Below are positions 22,898 to 35,816 of a stretch of 64,000 nucleotides of DNA, piece after piece (within the stretch, counting starts at the first letter, position 1; the number at the start of each line of letters is the position of its first letter). The stretch comes from Amia ocellicauda. Taxonomy: Eukaryota > Chordata > Actinopteri > Amiiformes > Amiidae. The notes below the pieces were generated by a model. It saw only the letters and a list, made by a program, of their open reading frames with translations. It ran no database searches and was not told the DNA's origin. A program made the translations under genes and the position numbers. The stretch lies in the NCBI RefSeq assembly GCF_036373705.1, contig NC_089863.1, positions 5,701,357 through 5,765,356 on the forward strand, read 5' to 3'.

Positions 22898-23377
22898 TTA
22901 TTTGTTTTCAATTCTATAAATGTTGCATTCGATTTTTTTATTTTTGATCTCAAAATCAATTTTTTGACTAGAGGCAGAGGAGGGTCGTGGTTTGGAGGAG
23001 GTGCGACGGCGAGGGCTGACTACCGGAGTACTGGCAGGACCAGCACTGAAGGGTGCTGCTATCTCTGAAGCTCCAAAGTCAGCCAGCTCCTCAACCAGCC
23101 GCTCCCTGAAGGCCAACTGTGTGAGATGCGCCAGCCCTTTCACCTTGGTCAGGTGCTGGTGCAGGATGAAGGAGTTGACGACAGCAGTGTCCACAAAGTG
23201 GTAAAAGAGGGTCTTCTACCACTTCATGGTCTTCTGCAGGACATGGCAGTAGCCAAGCAGAGCATCGGACAGGTCGACACCCCCAATTCCAGCAGTGTAG
23301 TCCTTCACGGCACAAGGGATGGGGACATCCTTTCGTATCCAAGCTCCATTCTCCTTCACTCGGCGATTGGCAAAGTC
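22898..23377 (-). pseudogene. piggyBac transposase fragment (copy 5c, nonsense)
   Basis: Type B copy in which the Tyr codon of MKWYKTL is TAG, splitting the frame. Plus-strand signature GTCTTCTACCAC. Confidence 0.83.
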
Positions 23378-24614
23378 ATATAGATATATATACATACATA
23401 CAGTTAGGTCCATAACTGGGTAGATGAGCAGCGGAGGACACCGTGGGCACACTGGCCTGGTCTGGCTACCCAAGTAGGGGTACTGATGCGGAGGTTCCTA
23501 GGGGCAGCCATGGGGGAGGAGCAATGGCAGGTAGCGGTCCTCAGGCCACTGCAGGAGGAGCTGCTGACGTGGCACCAGTGGATCACAAAGACAGTGCAAC
23601 ACCTCCACTAGGGTTTCTACAGGGCCAGTGCCGATGAGATGTGGAAGACTTCTGCCGACTGGCCAGGAATTGAGAGGAAGGGATTGTGACTGGGTAGCTG
23701 AGTTGGCGTGAAGCAGAGAGTGTGTGCCAATGCTATGCGGGAGCGAGCGCCTGTGTGATAGAGAGCAGAATAGAGTGAGATAGGGAGTTAAGTGTAATTG
23801 TTTGGGCGTGGGTCTCAGCCGATAGGGGCCTTTTAGATTGTGTTTTTTAAGGCCAATAAACCTTCCTGACGTTGCTTTATACTTGTTGTCTGCTAAAGGA
23901 AAAAGACCCCCGCTTGCTACAATACTTTTGTTTGTTAACTTTCGAACTTTGGATTCACTTGACAATAGTACGTCCACCTGCTTCCGCAGTCAGTGCACCA
24001 GTCACAATCATAGATTTTATAGATTTGCTTTAACCCTGGCCAGTAGGAATTCGACCTGCCCACATCAAACATCTGCGTCTCTCTGCCCCCGCCCCTCCCC
24101 CAAGGCATCGCAGGCTGGCAGGCAGCACAGACACAAGGCTGCGCGCACACAAGAGCAAACCCACAAGCAGTGACCACATAGATACAGAATACTTTGTAAA
24201 AAATAATCCCAACGCTGGACGGGCCCCTTCGCTGGCTGGGGCCCCGGGACTCGAGCCCTGGTAAGCCCTTGCAATAAGTAAGCCTGACTACACCTATACT
24301 TAAGAATTAAACCGGCTCATCGTTATTGAAAGCGAAGAAAATGTGAACAATCTTCTGTTTTTCACTTCTGACAGATTACATACAAATTTAAATACATTCG
24401 CTACATCATGAATGAACCAACTGGCAATATATTGTCTTTGAAATGAACTTTACACCATTCCGCGATACAGCGAATAAAAAGCCTATCATTGAACTTTTAT
24501 AACGTATATTTTGAAAACAACCACAGTCATACATACAACCTGCTACTTGAGAAACATAAATATTCTACTTTTCAGTACATCTAAACATTTGAATAAGTCG
24601 TGAAGTGAACTTAC

Positions 24615-24848
24615 TTTAAGCGCACTCTTCGGTCTGAAGTCATCTGAGGAGCCTTTTCTCAAAGTGGTCTGAAGGAAGAGCACTCGAGCGCTTTCAAATA
24701 ATGAATCTGGGAACATCTGTGACAGTATCAAACACGTGTTTAATGATTTATTATCCATTATTCGAGTTGCATACTGCAACTTCGGAGTCCTATACGACAA
24801 GGTCAGTGTGGAACCGTGTATGCATGTCGTTATCCATCCAACACAAAA
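24615..24848 (-). other. Exon-like open frame (unit 5)
   Basis: Same frame and donor as in unit 1. Confidence 0.3.
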
Positions 24849-25009
24849 CTATAATCGTGACTTTTGATCTTTAAAAAACATTGCTCGTGCCACTTTCCTT
24901 ATGAATACGTTAATACATAATCGAAGTCTTGTGGAGCTTACATCAGTTCATAATGACACAATCTGTTCCATATTTTGGATCTTTCTATCTCACGAGCGAA
25001 GTCACCGCT

Positions 25010-25081
25010 TCCCTGGTGGTCTAGTGGTTAGGATTCGGCGCTCTCACCGCCGCGGCCCGGGTTCGATTCCCGGTCAGGGAA
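25010..25081 (+). tRNA. tRNA-Glu-CTC: tRNA-Glu (CTC), unit 5
   Basis: Consensus sequence with T5 terminator. Confidence 0.97.
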
Positions 25082-25086
25082 CTCGC

Positions 25087-25091
25087 TTTTT
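25087..25091 (+). terminator. Pol III terminator T5 (unit 5)
   Basis: Five T, 5 nt after the tRNA. Confidence 0.85.
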
Positions 25092-25738
25092 CCCGCCCCT
25101 TCCATAAACGAATGGAAAATCAATAAATCAAAACGAGCACTAATCACGCTAAGTAGAGTGCATGTTATCAAATATGTATTTCCTGACTTCCCGTTTCAAT
25201 CCTTGTAATGAGGGTGGGAGGTGCTGTATTGTGAGAAGAAGGGCCATGTGCGCTGCTTGCAAAATGCAGGATGCGAAGGTAGCACATTACAAAGGATTGA
25301 GGGAGAGAGACGATACTGCATTTCATAATACATCTTGAGACAGGTGTGAATTCTCACACTGTCAGAGAGTTGGCGCTGTCTTGGAAATATTACAGTGGTG
25401 GGTCCAAGGAGACACTTTTGTAAGTCAATCTTATTTGCACGCTTGTATTATTTCCTGACGGCTGCTAATTTGTCTTTGAGTGACCATCTAGGGAGGCATG
25501 TAAGAAATGCTGGAAATAAACTCATTCATGAACGGAAAAGATGTTCAGTTAAACTTCCGCAGTTTATTGTTAACCTATTTCTTGCTTTAATTTACTAATG
25601 TGATCTTTATATGTGACATGGGAATCGAGAATTAGTCAAAGGTATTGAAGAGGTTACTACTGTAATTTGTGAGTTGTTGAATACTATAGAGGGAGGGCTG
25701 GAAGACTTAAGGGGATGTAAAATATACATTCTTTTTTT

Positions 25739-26133
25739 GTTTTGATTAGAGAAACATTGGTTTGAGCACCAGTTGAGCTTAAAACGTTTGAATTTAGGAG
25801 GAGATTAAGGTTAACCATCAACGGCTTTAAGGAAATCCCTGGTTTTGTTGTCCGTGAGAGCTGTTTGTATGTGTTCAGTTAGCAGTAAAGTGGCTGATGC
25901 AAGACGATCTTTTTGTGCAAAAGACAAACTGATTTTCAGATTCTGATTCTGAGATTCTAAATAAAAAACTGGCCAGTAAGTATTTTTCCAAATATTTTTT
26001 AGAACAGGTACAATGCTGATGGGTCTGTAGTTCGAAATGTGTTCTTTAATCAGATGGGGGTGATCAAGCCTTTCTTACAAATGGGATGAGTGTTATTTAA
26101 GATGCAAAGATTAGTAATGTGATGAATAATATT
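25739..26133 (-). mobile_element. LINE reverse-transcriptase fragment (unit 6)
   Basis: Same fragment, consensus sequence. Confidence 0.75.
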
Positions 26134-26846
26134 TTATACACATCTGCTGCGTGAAGAATGCTGACCAGCACCAGTCTACTCAAACACTCCAATATCAGCA
26201 ACAAACTTAGGTTATGTTATGTTCATTATTATGCAGGAGGTAAACCATCTGGTATTTGAATGAGATGTAATCACTTCCAATAGATAAGACTGTAACCTGT
26301 CTATCTGAAGATGCAAAAAGGCTTCTCCAAACTCACATGTATATTTATCTATAATCTATATTTATCTTTTATGGAATAAACTTGTTACTTCTTCATCGCT
26401 GTATCCTGGGATTTACTAAAACCACTACAGATATAAAGAGCGATAATAATCTTGAATTCAATAAACATGATCCAGTGATTGTGCAGCTCTTGACTGCACG
26501 TCTCTGCGCATACAGGGTGTTTAATGAGTCGCTGAATCGGCGCTGCTGTTTAAACCGAGACAGTCGATACCATCCCACACAGAGATCACCAGACCAGCCC
26601 ACCTGCTCACTGATTGGGTTAGGAAGAACCGTCACTCAAAACTACTCGACCAATGGAGAGCCATGATCCACGCCTCCCTGTAAATCCCACCCTCACGACA
26701 AAACAGCGCCAAAACTCGTAAACGAAAGAAAAAAAATCGAAAGCAAAGAAACTGGCGACGAAAACAAAAAATGCAGCATCACAAGCAAAGACGAGGGCTG
26801 CAGGCCAGTCTTGATTAAGTTTTTTTTTTTTTTGATTTCAATACAT

Positions 26847-27326
26847 TTATTTTTTTTCAATTCTATAAATGTTGCATTCGATTTTTTTATTTTTGATCTC
26901 AAAATCAATTTTTTGACTAGAGGCAGAGGAGGGTCGTGGTTTGGAGGAGGTGCGACGGCGAGGGCTGACTACCGGAGTACTGGCAGGACCAGCACTGAAG
27001 GGTGCTGCTATCTCTGAAGCTCCAAAGTCAGCCAGCTCCTCAACCAGCCGCTCCCTGAAGGCCAACTGTGTGAGATGCGCCAGCCCTTTCACCTTGGTCA
27101 GGTGCTGGTGCAGGATGAAGGAGTTGACGACAGCAGTGTCCACAAAGTGGTAAAAGAGGGTCTTGTACCACTTCATGGTCTTCTGCAGGACATGGCAGTA
27201 GCCGACCAGAGCATCGGACAGGTCGACGCCCCCAATTCCAGCAGTGTAGTCCTTCACGGCACAAGGGATGGGGACATCCTTCCGTATCCAAGCTCCATTC
27301 TCCTTCACTCGGCGATTGGCAAAGTC
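26847..27326 (-). pseudogene. piggyBac transposase fragment (copy 6)
   Basis: Open copy, type A in the transposase part, with a private Asn to Lys at the penultimate codon (RIEKK). Confidence 0.83.
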
Positions 27327-28563
27327 ATATAGATATTAATTCATACATACAGTTAGGTCCATAACTGGGTAGATGAGTAGTGGAGGACACCGTGAGCACA
27401 CTGGCCTGGTCTGGCTACCCAAGTAGGGGTACTGATGCGGAGGTTCCTAGGGGCAGCCATGGGGGAGGAGCAATGGCAGGTAGCGGTCCTCAGGCCACTG
27501 CAGGAGGAGCTGCTGACGTGGCACCAGTGCATCACAAAGACAGTGCAACACCACCACTAGGGTTTCTACAGGGCCAGTGCCGATGAGATGTGGAAGACTT
27601 CTGCCGACTGGCCAGGAATTGAGAGGAAGGGATTGTGACTGGGTAGCTGAGTTGGCGTGAAGCAGAGAGTGTGTGCCAATGCTATGCGGGAGCGAGCGCC
27701 TGTGTGATAGAGAGCAGAATAGAGTGAGATAGGGAGTTAAGTGTAATTGTTTGGGCGTGGGTCTCAGCCGATAGGGGCCTTTTAGATTGTGTTTTTTAAG
27801 GCCAATAAACCTTCCTGACGTTGCTTTATACTTGTTGTCTGCTAAAGGAAAAAGACCCCCGCTTGCTACAATACTTTTGTTTGTTAACTTTCGAACTTTG
27901 GATTCACTTGACAATAGTACGTCCACCTGCTTCCGCAGTCAGTGCACCAGTCACAATCATAGATTTTATAGATTTGCTTTAACCCTGGCCAGTAGGAATT
28001 CGACCTGCCCACATCAAACATCTGCGTCTCTCTGCCCCCGCCCCTCCCCCAAGGCATCGCAGGCTGGCAGGCAGCACAGACACAAGGCTGCGCGCACACA
28101 AGAGCAAACCCACAAGCAGTGACCACATAGATACAGAATACTTTGTAAAAAATAATCCCAACGCTGGACGGGCCCCTTCGCTGGCTGGGGCCCCGGGACT
28201 CGAGCCCTGGTAAGCCCTTGCAATAAGTAAGCCTGACTACACCTATACTTAAGAATTAAACCGGCTCATCGTTATTGAAAGCGAAGAAAATGTGAACAAT
28301 CTTCTGTTTTTCACTTCTGACAGATTACATACAAATTTAAATACATTCGCTACATCATGAATGAACCAACTGGCAATATATTGTCTTTGAAATGAACTTT
28401 ACACCATTCCGCGATACAGCGAATAAAAAGCCTATCATTGAACTTTTATAACGTATATTTTGAAAACAACCACAGTCATACATACAACCTGCTACTTGAG
28501 AAACATAAATATTCTACTTTTCAGTACATCTAAACATTTGAATAAGTCGTGAAGTGAACTTAC

Positions 28564-28797
28564 TTTAAGCGCACTCTTCGGTCTGAAGTCATCTGAGGAG
28601 CCTTTTCTCAAAGTGGTCTGAAGGAAGAGCACTCGAGCGCTTTCAAATAATGAATCTGGGAACATCTGTGACAGTATCAAACACGTGTTTAATGATTTAT
28701 TATCCATTATTCGAGTTGCATACTGCAACTTCGGAGTCCTATACGACAAGGTCAGTGTGGAACCGTGTATGCATGTCGTTATCCATCCAACACAAAA
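28564..28797 (-). other. Exon-like open frame (unit 6)
   Basis: Same frame and donor as in unit 1. Confidence 0.3.
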
Positions 28798-28958
28798 CTA
28801 TAATCGTGACTTTTGATCTTTAAAAAACATTGCTCGTGCCACTTTCCTTATGAATACGTTAATACATAATCGAAGTCTTGTGGAGCTTACATCAGTTCAT
28901 AATGACACAATCTGTTCCATATTTTGGATCTTTCTATCTCACGAGCGAAGTCACCGCT

Positions 28959-29030
28959 TCCCTGGTGGTCTAGTGGTTAGGATTCGGCGCTCTCACCGCC
29001 GCGGCCCGGGTTCGATTCCCGGTCAGGGAA
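28959..29030 (+). tRNA. tRNA-Glu-CTC: tRNA-Glu (CTC), unit 6
   Basis: Consensus sequence with T5 terminator. Confidence 0.97.
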
Positions 29031-29035
29031 CTCGC

Positions 29036-29040
29036 TTTTT
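29036..29040 (+). terminator. Pol III terminator T5 (unit 6)
   Basis: Five T, 5 nt after the tRNA. Confidence 0.85.
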
Positions 29041-29687
29041 CCCGCCCCTTCCATAGACGAATGGAAAATCAATAAATCAAAACGAGCACTAATCACGCTA
29101 AGTAGAGTGCATGTTATCAAATATGTATTTCCTGACTTCCCGTTTCAATCCTTGTAATGAGGGTGGGAGGTGCTGTATTGTGAGAAGAAGGGCCATGTGC
29201 GCTGCTTGCAAAATGCAGGATGCGAAGGTAGCACATTACAAAGGATTGAGGGAGAGAGACGATACTGCATTTCATAATACATCTTGAGACAGGTGTGAAT
29301 TCTCACACTGTCAGAGAGTTGGCGCTGTCTTGGAAATATTACAGTGGTGGGTCCAAGGAGACACTTTTGTAAGTCAATCTTATTTGCACGCTTGTATTAT
29401 TTCTTGACGGCTGCTATTTTGTCTTTGAGTGACCATCTAGGGAGGCATGTAAGAAATGCTGGAAATAAACTCATTCATGAACGGAAAAGATGTTCAGTTA
29501 AACTTCCGCAGTTTATTGTTAACCTATTTCTTGCTTTAATTTACTAATGTGATCTTTATATGTGACATGGGAATCGAGAATTAGTCAAAGGTATTGAAGA
29601 GGTTACTACTGTAATTTGTGAGTTGTTGAATACTATAGAGGGAGGGCTGGAAGACTTAAGGGGATGTAAAATATACATTCTTTTTTT

Positions 29688-30082
29688 GTTTTGATTAGAG
29701 AAACATTGGTTTGAGCACCAGTTGAGCTTAAAACGTTTGAATTTAGGAGGAGATTAAGGTTAACCATCAACGGCTTTAAGGAAATCCCTGGTTTTGTTGT
29801 CCGTGAGAGCTGTTTGTATGTGTTCAGTTAGCAGTAAAGTGGCTGATGCAAGACAATATTTTTGTGCAAAAGACAAACTGATTTTCAGATTCTGATTCTG
29901 AGATTCTAAATAAAAAACTGGCCAGTAAGTATTTTTCCAAATATTTTTTAGAACAGGTACAATGCTGATGGGTCTGTAGTTCGAAATGTGTTCTTTAATC
30001 AGATGGGGGTGATCAAGCCTTTCTTACAAATGGGATGAGTGTTATTTAAGATGCAAAGATTAGTAATGTGATGAATAATATT
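29688..30082 (-). mobile_element. LINE reverse-transcriptase fragment (unit 7)
   Basis: Same fragment with GACAATATTT in place of GACGATCTTT, which alters the codons before SATLLL. The variant is shared with units 8 and 10. Confidence 0.75.
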
Positions 30083-30795
30083 TTATACACATCTGCTGCG
30101 TGAAGAATGCTGACCAGCACCAGTCTACTCAAACACTCCAATATCATCAACAAACTTAGGTTATGTTATGTTCATTATTATGCAGGAGGTAAACCATCTG
30201 GTATTTGAATGAGATGTAATCACTTCCAATAGATAAGACTGTAACCTGTCTATCTGAAGATGCAAAAAGGCTTCTCCAAACTCACATGTATATTTATCTA
30301 TAATCTATATTTATGTTTTATGGAATAAACTTGTTACTTCTTCATCGCTGTATCCTGGGATTTACTAAAACCACTACAGATATAAAGAGCGATAATAATC
30401 TTGAATTCAATAAACATGATCCAGTGATTGTGCAGCTCTTGACTGCAGGTCTCTGCGCATACAGGGTGTTTAATGAGTCGCTGAATCGGCGCTGCTGTTT
30501 AAACCGAGACAGTCGATACCATCCCACACAGAGATCACCAGACCAGCCCACCTGCTCACTGATTGGGTTAGGAAGAACCGTCACTCAAAACTACTCGACC
30601 AATGGAGAGCCATGATCCACGCCTCCCTGTAAATCCCACCCTCACGACAAAACAGCGCCAAAACTCGTAAACGAAAGAAAAAAAATCGAAAGCAAAGAAA
30701 CTGGCGACGAAAACAAAAAATGCAGCATCACAAGCAAAGACGAGGGCTGCAGGCCAGTCTTGATAAAGTTTTTTTTTTTTTTGATTTCAATACAT

Positions 30796-31275
30796 TTATT
30801 TGTTTTCAATTCTATAAATGTTGCATTCGATTTTTTTATTTTTGATCTCAAAATCAATTTTTTGACTAGAGGCAGAGGAGGGTCGTGGTTTGGAGGAGGT
30901 GCGACGACGAGGGCTGACTACCGGAGTACTGGCAGGACCAGCACTGAAGGGTGCTGCTATCTCTGAAGCTCCAAAGTCAGCCAGCTCCTCAACCAGCCGC
31001 TCCCTGAAGGCCAACTGTGTGAGATGCGCCAGCCCTTTCACCTTGGTCAGGTGCTGGTGCAGGATGAAGGAGTTGACGACAGCAGTGTCCACAAAGTGGT
31101 AAAAGAGGGTCTTGTACCACTTCATGGTCTTCTGCAGGACATGGCAGTAGCCGACCAGAGCATCGGACAGGTCGACGCCCCCAATTCCAGCAGTGTAGTC
31201 CTTCACGGCACAAGGGATGGGGACATCCTTCCGTATCCAAGCTCCATTCTCCTTCACTCGGCGATTGGCAAAGTC
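30796..31275 (-). pseudogene. piggyBac transposase fragment (copy 7a)
   Basis: Open type A copy with a silent Arg-codon change in the RRR stretch, shared with copy 8a. Confidence 0.83.
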
Positions 31276-31888
31276 ATATAGATATTAATTCATACATACA
31301 GTTAGGTCCATAACTGGGTAGATGAGTAGTGGAGGACACCGTGAGCACACTGGCCTGGTCTGGCTACCCAAGTAGGGGTACTGATGCGGAGGTTCCTAGG
31401 GGCAGCCATGGGGGAGGAGCAATGGCAGGTAGCGGTCCTCAGGCCACTGCAGGAGGAGCTGCTGACGTGGCACCAGTGGATCACAAAGACAGTGCAACAC
31501 CTCCACTAGGGTTTCTACAGGGCCAGTGCCGATGAGATGTGGAAGACTTCTGCCGACTGGCAGATGCAAGACGCTGAATCGGCGCTGCTGTTGAAACCGA
31601 GACAGTCGATACCATCCCACACAGAGATCACCAGACCAGCCCACCTGCTCACTGATTGGGTTAGGAAGAACCGTCACTCAAAACTACTGGACCAATGGAG
31701 AGCCGAGATCCACGCCTCCCTGTAAATCCCACCCTCACGACAAAACAGCGCCAAAACTCGTAAACGAAAGAAAAAAATCAAAAGCAAAGAAACGGGCGAC
31801 GAAAACAAAATTGCAGCATCGCAAGCAAAGACGGGGGCTGCAGGCCAGTTTTGATAAAGTTTTTTTTTTTTTTTTGCTTTCGATACAT

Positions 31889-32368
31889 TTATTTGTTTTC
31901 AATTCTATAAATGTTGCATTCGATTTTTTTATTTTTGATCTCAATATCAATTTTTTGACTAGAGGCAGAGGAGGGTCGTGGTTTGGAGGAGGTGCGACGG
32001 CGAGGGCTGACTACCGGAGTACTGGCAGGACCAGCACTGAAGGGTGCTGCTATCTCTGAAGCTCCAAAGTCAGCCAGCTCCTCAACCAGCCGCTCCCTGA
32101 AGGCCAACTGTGTGAGATGCGCCAGCCCTTTCACCTTGGTCAGGTGCTGGTGCAGGATGAAGGAGTTGACGACAGCAGTGTCCACAAAGTGGTAAAAGAG
32201 GGTCTTGTACCACTTCATGGTCTTCTGCAGGACATGGCAGTAGCCGACCAGAGCATCGGACAGGTCGACGCCCCCAATTCCAGCAGTGTAGTCCTTCACG
32301 GCACAAGGGATGGGGACATCCTTCCGTATCCAAGCTCCATTCTCCTTCACTCGGCGATTGGCAAAGTC
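31889..32368 (-). pseudogene. piggyBac transposase fragment (copy 7b)
   Basis: Open copy with a type B left part and a type A right part. It has a private Phe to Ile in the tail (QKIDIEIKN). Confidence 0.83.
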
Positions 32369-32982
32369 ATATAGATATTAATTCATACATACAGTTAGGT
32401 CCATAACTGGGTAGATGAGTAGTGGAGGACACCGTGAGCACACTGGCCTGGTCTGGCTACCCAAGTAGGGGTACTGATGCAGAGGTTCCTAGGGGCAGCC
32501 ATGGGGGAGGAGCAATGGCAGGTAGCGGTCCTCAGGCCACTGCAGGAGGAGCTGCTGACGTGGCACCAGTGGATCACAAAGACAGTGCAACACCTCCACT
32601 AGGGTTTCTACAGGGCCAGTGCCGATGAGATGTGGAAGACTTCTGCCGACTGGCAGATGCAAGACGCTGAATCGGCGCTGCTGTTGAAACCGAGACAGTC
32701 GATACCATCCCACACAGAGATCACCAGACCAGCCCACCTGCTCACTGATTGGGTTAGGAAGAACCGTCACTCAAAACTACTGGACCAATGGAGAGCCGAG
32801 ATCCACGCCTCCCTGTAAATCCCACCCTCACGACAAAACAGCGCCAAAACTCGTAAACGAAAGAAAAAAATCAAAAGCAAAGAAACGGGCGACGAAAACA
32901 AAATTGCAGCATCGCAAGCAAAGACGGGGGCTGCAGGCCAGTTTTGATAAAGTTTTTTTTTTTTTTTTTGCTTTCGATACAT

Positions 32983-33462
32983 TTATTTGTTTTCAATTCT
33001 ATAAATGTTGCATTCGATTTTTTTATTTTTGATCTCAAAATCAATTTTTTGACTAGAGGCAGAGGAGGGTCGTGGTTTGGAGGAGGTGCGACGGCGAGGG
33101 CTGACTACCGGAGTACTGGCAGGACCAGCACTGAAGGGTGCTGCTATCTCTGAAGCTCCAAAGTCAGCCAGCTCCTCAACCAGCCGCTCCCTGAAGGCCA
33201 ACTGTGTGAGATGCGCCAGCCCTTTCACCTTGGTCAGGTGCTGGTGCAGGATGAAGGAGTTGACGACAGCAGTGTCCACAAAGTGGTAAAAGAGGGTCTT
33301 GTACCACTTCATGGTCTTCTGCAGGACATGGCAGTAGCCAAGCAGAGCATCGGACAGGTCGACGCCCCCAATTCCAGCAGTGTAGTCCTTCACGGCACAA
33401 GGGATGGGGACATCCTTCCGTATCCAAGCTCCATTCTCCTTCACTCGGCGATTGGCAAAGTC
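32983..33462 (-). pseudogene. piggyBac transposase fragment (copy 7c)
   Basis: Open type B copy (DALLGY). Its protein is the same as that of copies 3b and 11b. Confidence 0.83.
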
Positions 33463-34699
33463 ATATAGATATATATACATACATACAGTTAGGTCCATAA
33501 CTGGGTAGATGAGCAGCGGAGGACACCGTGGGCACACTGGCCTGGTCTGGCTACCCAAGTAGGGGTACTGATGCGGAGGTTCCTAGGGGCAGCCATGGGG
33601 GAAGAGCATTGGCAGGTAGCGGTCCTCAGGCCACTGCAGGAGGAGCTGCTGACGTGGCACCAGTGCATCACAAAGACAGTGCAACACCACCACTAGGGTT
33701 TCTACAGGGCCAGTGCCGATGAGATGTGGAAGACTTCTGCCGACTGGCCAGGAATTGAGAGGAAGGGATTGTGACTGGGTAGCTGAGTTGGCGTGAAGCA
33801 GAGAGTGTGTGCCAATGCTATGCGGGAGCGAGCGCCTGTGTGATAGAGAGCAGAATAGAGTGAGATAGGGAGTTAAGTGTAATTGTTTGGGCGTGGGTCT
33901 CAGCCGATAGGGGCCTTTTAGATTGTGTTTTTTAAGGCCAATAAACCTTCCTGACGTTGCTTTATACTTGTTGTCTGCTAAAGGAAAAAGACCCCCGCTT
34001 GCTACAATACTTTTGTTTGTTAACTTTCGAACTTTGGATTCACTTGACAATAGTACGTCCACCTGCTTCCGCAGTCAGTGCACCAGTCACAATCATAGAT
34101 TTTATAGATTTGCTTTAACCCTGGCCAGTAGGAATTCGACCTGCCCACATCAAACATCTGCGTCTCTCTGCCCCCGCCCCTCCCCCAAGGCATCGCAGGC
34201 TGGCAGGCAGCACAGACACAAGGCTGCGCGCACACAAGAGCAAACCCACAAGCAGTGACCACATAGATACAGAATACTTTGTAAAAAATAATCCCAACGC
34301 TGGACGGGCCCCTTCGCTGGCTGGGGCCCCGGGACTCGAGCCCTGGTAAGCCCTTGCAATAAGTAAGCCTGACTACACCTATACTTAAGAATTAAACCGG
34401 CTCATCGTTATTGAAAGCGAAGAAAATGTGAACAATCTTCTGTTTTTCACTTCTGACAGATTACATACAAATTTAAATACATTCGCTACATCATGAATGA
34501 ACCAACTGGCAATATATTGTCTTTGAAATGAACTTTACACCATTCCGCGATACAGCGAATAAAAAGCCTATCATTGAACTTTTATAACGTATATTTTGAA
34601 AACAACCACAGTCATACATACAACCTGCTACTTGAGAAACATAAATATTCTACTTTTCAGTACATCTAAACATTTGAATAAGTCGTGAAGTGAACTTAC

Positions 34700-34933
34700 T
34701 TTAAGCGCACTCTTCGGTCTGAAGTCATCTGAGGAGCCTTTTCTCAAAGTGGTCTGAAGGAAGAGCACTCGAGCGCTTTCAAATAATGAATCTGGGAACA
34801 TCTGTGACAGTATCAAACACGTGTTTAATGATTTATTATCCATTATTCGAGTTGCATACTGCAACTTCGGAGTCCTATACGACAAGGTCAGTGTGGAACC
34901 GTGTATGCATGTCGTTATCCATCCAACACAAAA
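34700..34933 (-). other. Exon-like open frame (unit 7)
   Basis: Same frame and donor as in unit 1. Confidence 0.3.
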
Positions 34934-35094
34934 CTATAATCGTGACTTTTGATCTTTAAAAAACATTGCTCGTGCCACTTTCCTTATGAATACGTTAATA
35001 AATAATCGAAGTCTTGTGGAGCTTACATCAGTTCATAATGACACAATCTGTTCCATATTTTGGATCTTTCTATCTCACGAGCGAAGTCACCGCT

Positions 35095-35166
35095 TCCCTG
35101 GTGGTCTAGTGGTTAGGATTCGGCGCTCTCACCGCCGCGGCCCGGGTTCGATTCCCGTTCAGGGAA
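35095..35166 (+). tRNA. tRNA-Glu-CTC: tRNA-Glu (CTC), unit 7, T-stem mismatch
   Basis: G to T at position 65 (CCCGT) breaks the first T-stem pair (C49-U65). Promoter boxes are intact, so it may be transcribed but fold less stably. Confidence 0.9.
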
Positions 35167-35171
35167 CTCGC

Positions 35172-35176
35172 TTTTT
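35172..35176 (+). terminator. Pol III terminator T5 (unit 7)
   Basis: Five T, 5 nt after the tRNA. Confidence 0.85.
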
Positions 35177-35816
35177 CCCGCCCCTTCCATAAACGAATGG
35201 AAAATCAATAAATCAAAACGAGCACTAATCACGCTAAGTAGAGTGCATGTTATCAAATATGTATTTCCTGACTTCCCGTTTCAATCCTTGTAATGAGGGT
35301 GGGAGGTGCTGTATTGTGAGAAGAAGGGCCATGTGCGCTGCTTGCAAAATGCAGGATGCGAAGGTAGCACATTACAAAGGATTGAGGGAGAGAGACGATA
35401 CTGCATTTCATAATACATCTTGAGACAGGTGTGAATTCTCACACTGTCAGAGAGTTGGCGCTGTCTTGGAAATATTACAGTGGTGGGTCCAAGGAGACAC
35501 TTTTGTAAGTCAATCTTATTTGCACGCTTGTATTATTTCATGCTAATTTGTCTTTGAGTGACCATCTAGGGAGGCATGTAAGAAATGCTGGAAATAAACT
35601 CATTCATGAACGGAAAAGATGTTCAGTTAAACTTCCGCAGTTTATTGTTAACCTATTTCTTGCTTTAATTTACTAATGTGATCTTTATATGTGACATGGG
35701 AATCGAGAATTAGTCAAAGGTATTGAAGAGGTTACTACTGTAATTTGTGAGTTGTTGAATACTATAGAGGGAGGGCTGGAAGACTAAAGGGGATGTAAAA
35801 TATACATTCTTTTTTT

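Larger units (their letters stand above)
19602..25738 (+). repeat. Tandem unit 5 (three inner copies)
   Basis: 6,137 bp. Inner copies span 20393-23663. The right edge has TTTATATGTGACATGG, GTTGAATACTATAG and GGGGATGTAAAAT, a combination shared with units 6 and 7. Confidence 0.97.
25739..29687 (+). repeat. Tandem unit 6 (one inner copy, A/B recombinant)
   Basis: 3,949 bp. The inner copy at 26530-27612 is type A on the left and type B on the right (GTGCATCAC, ACCACCAC). The switch lies between about 27400 and 27530, as expected if one repeat length was lost by exchange between an A and a B copy. Confidence 0.97.
29688..35816 (+). repeat. Tandem unit 7 (three inner copies)
   Basis: 6,129 bp. 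Inner copies span 30479-33748. The GACGACGAG variant in its first copy (near 30904) recurs in the first copy of unit 8. The CAATATTT variant in the LINE part (near 29853) recurs in units 8 and 10. Confidence 0.97.
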
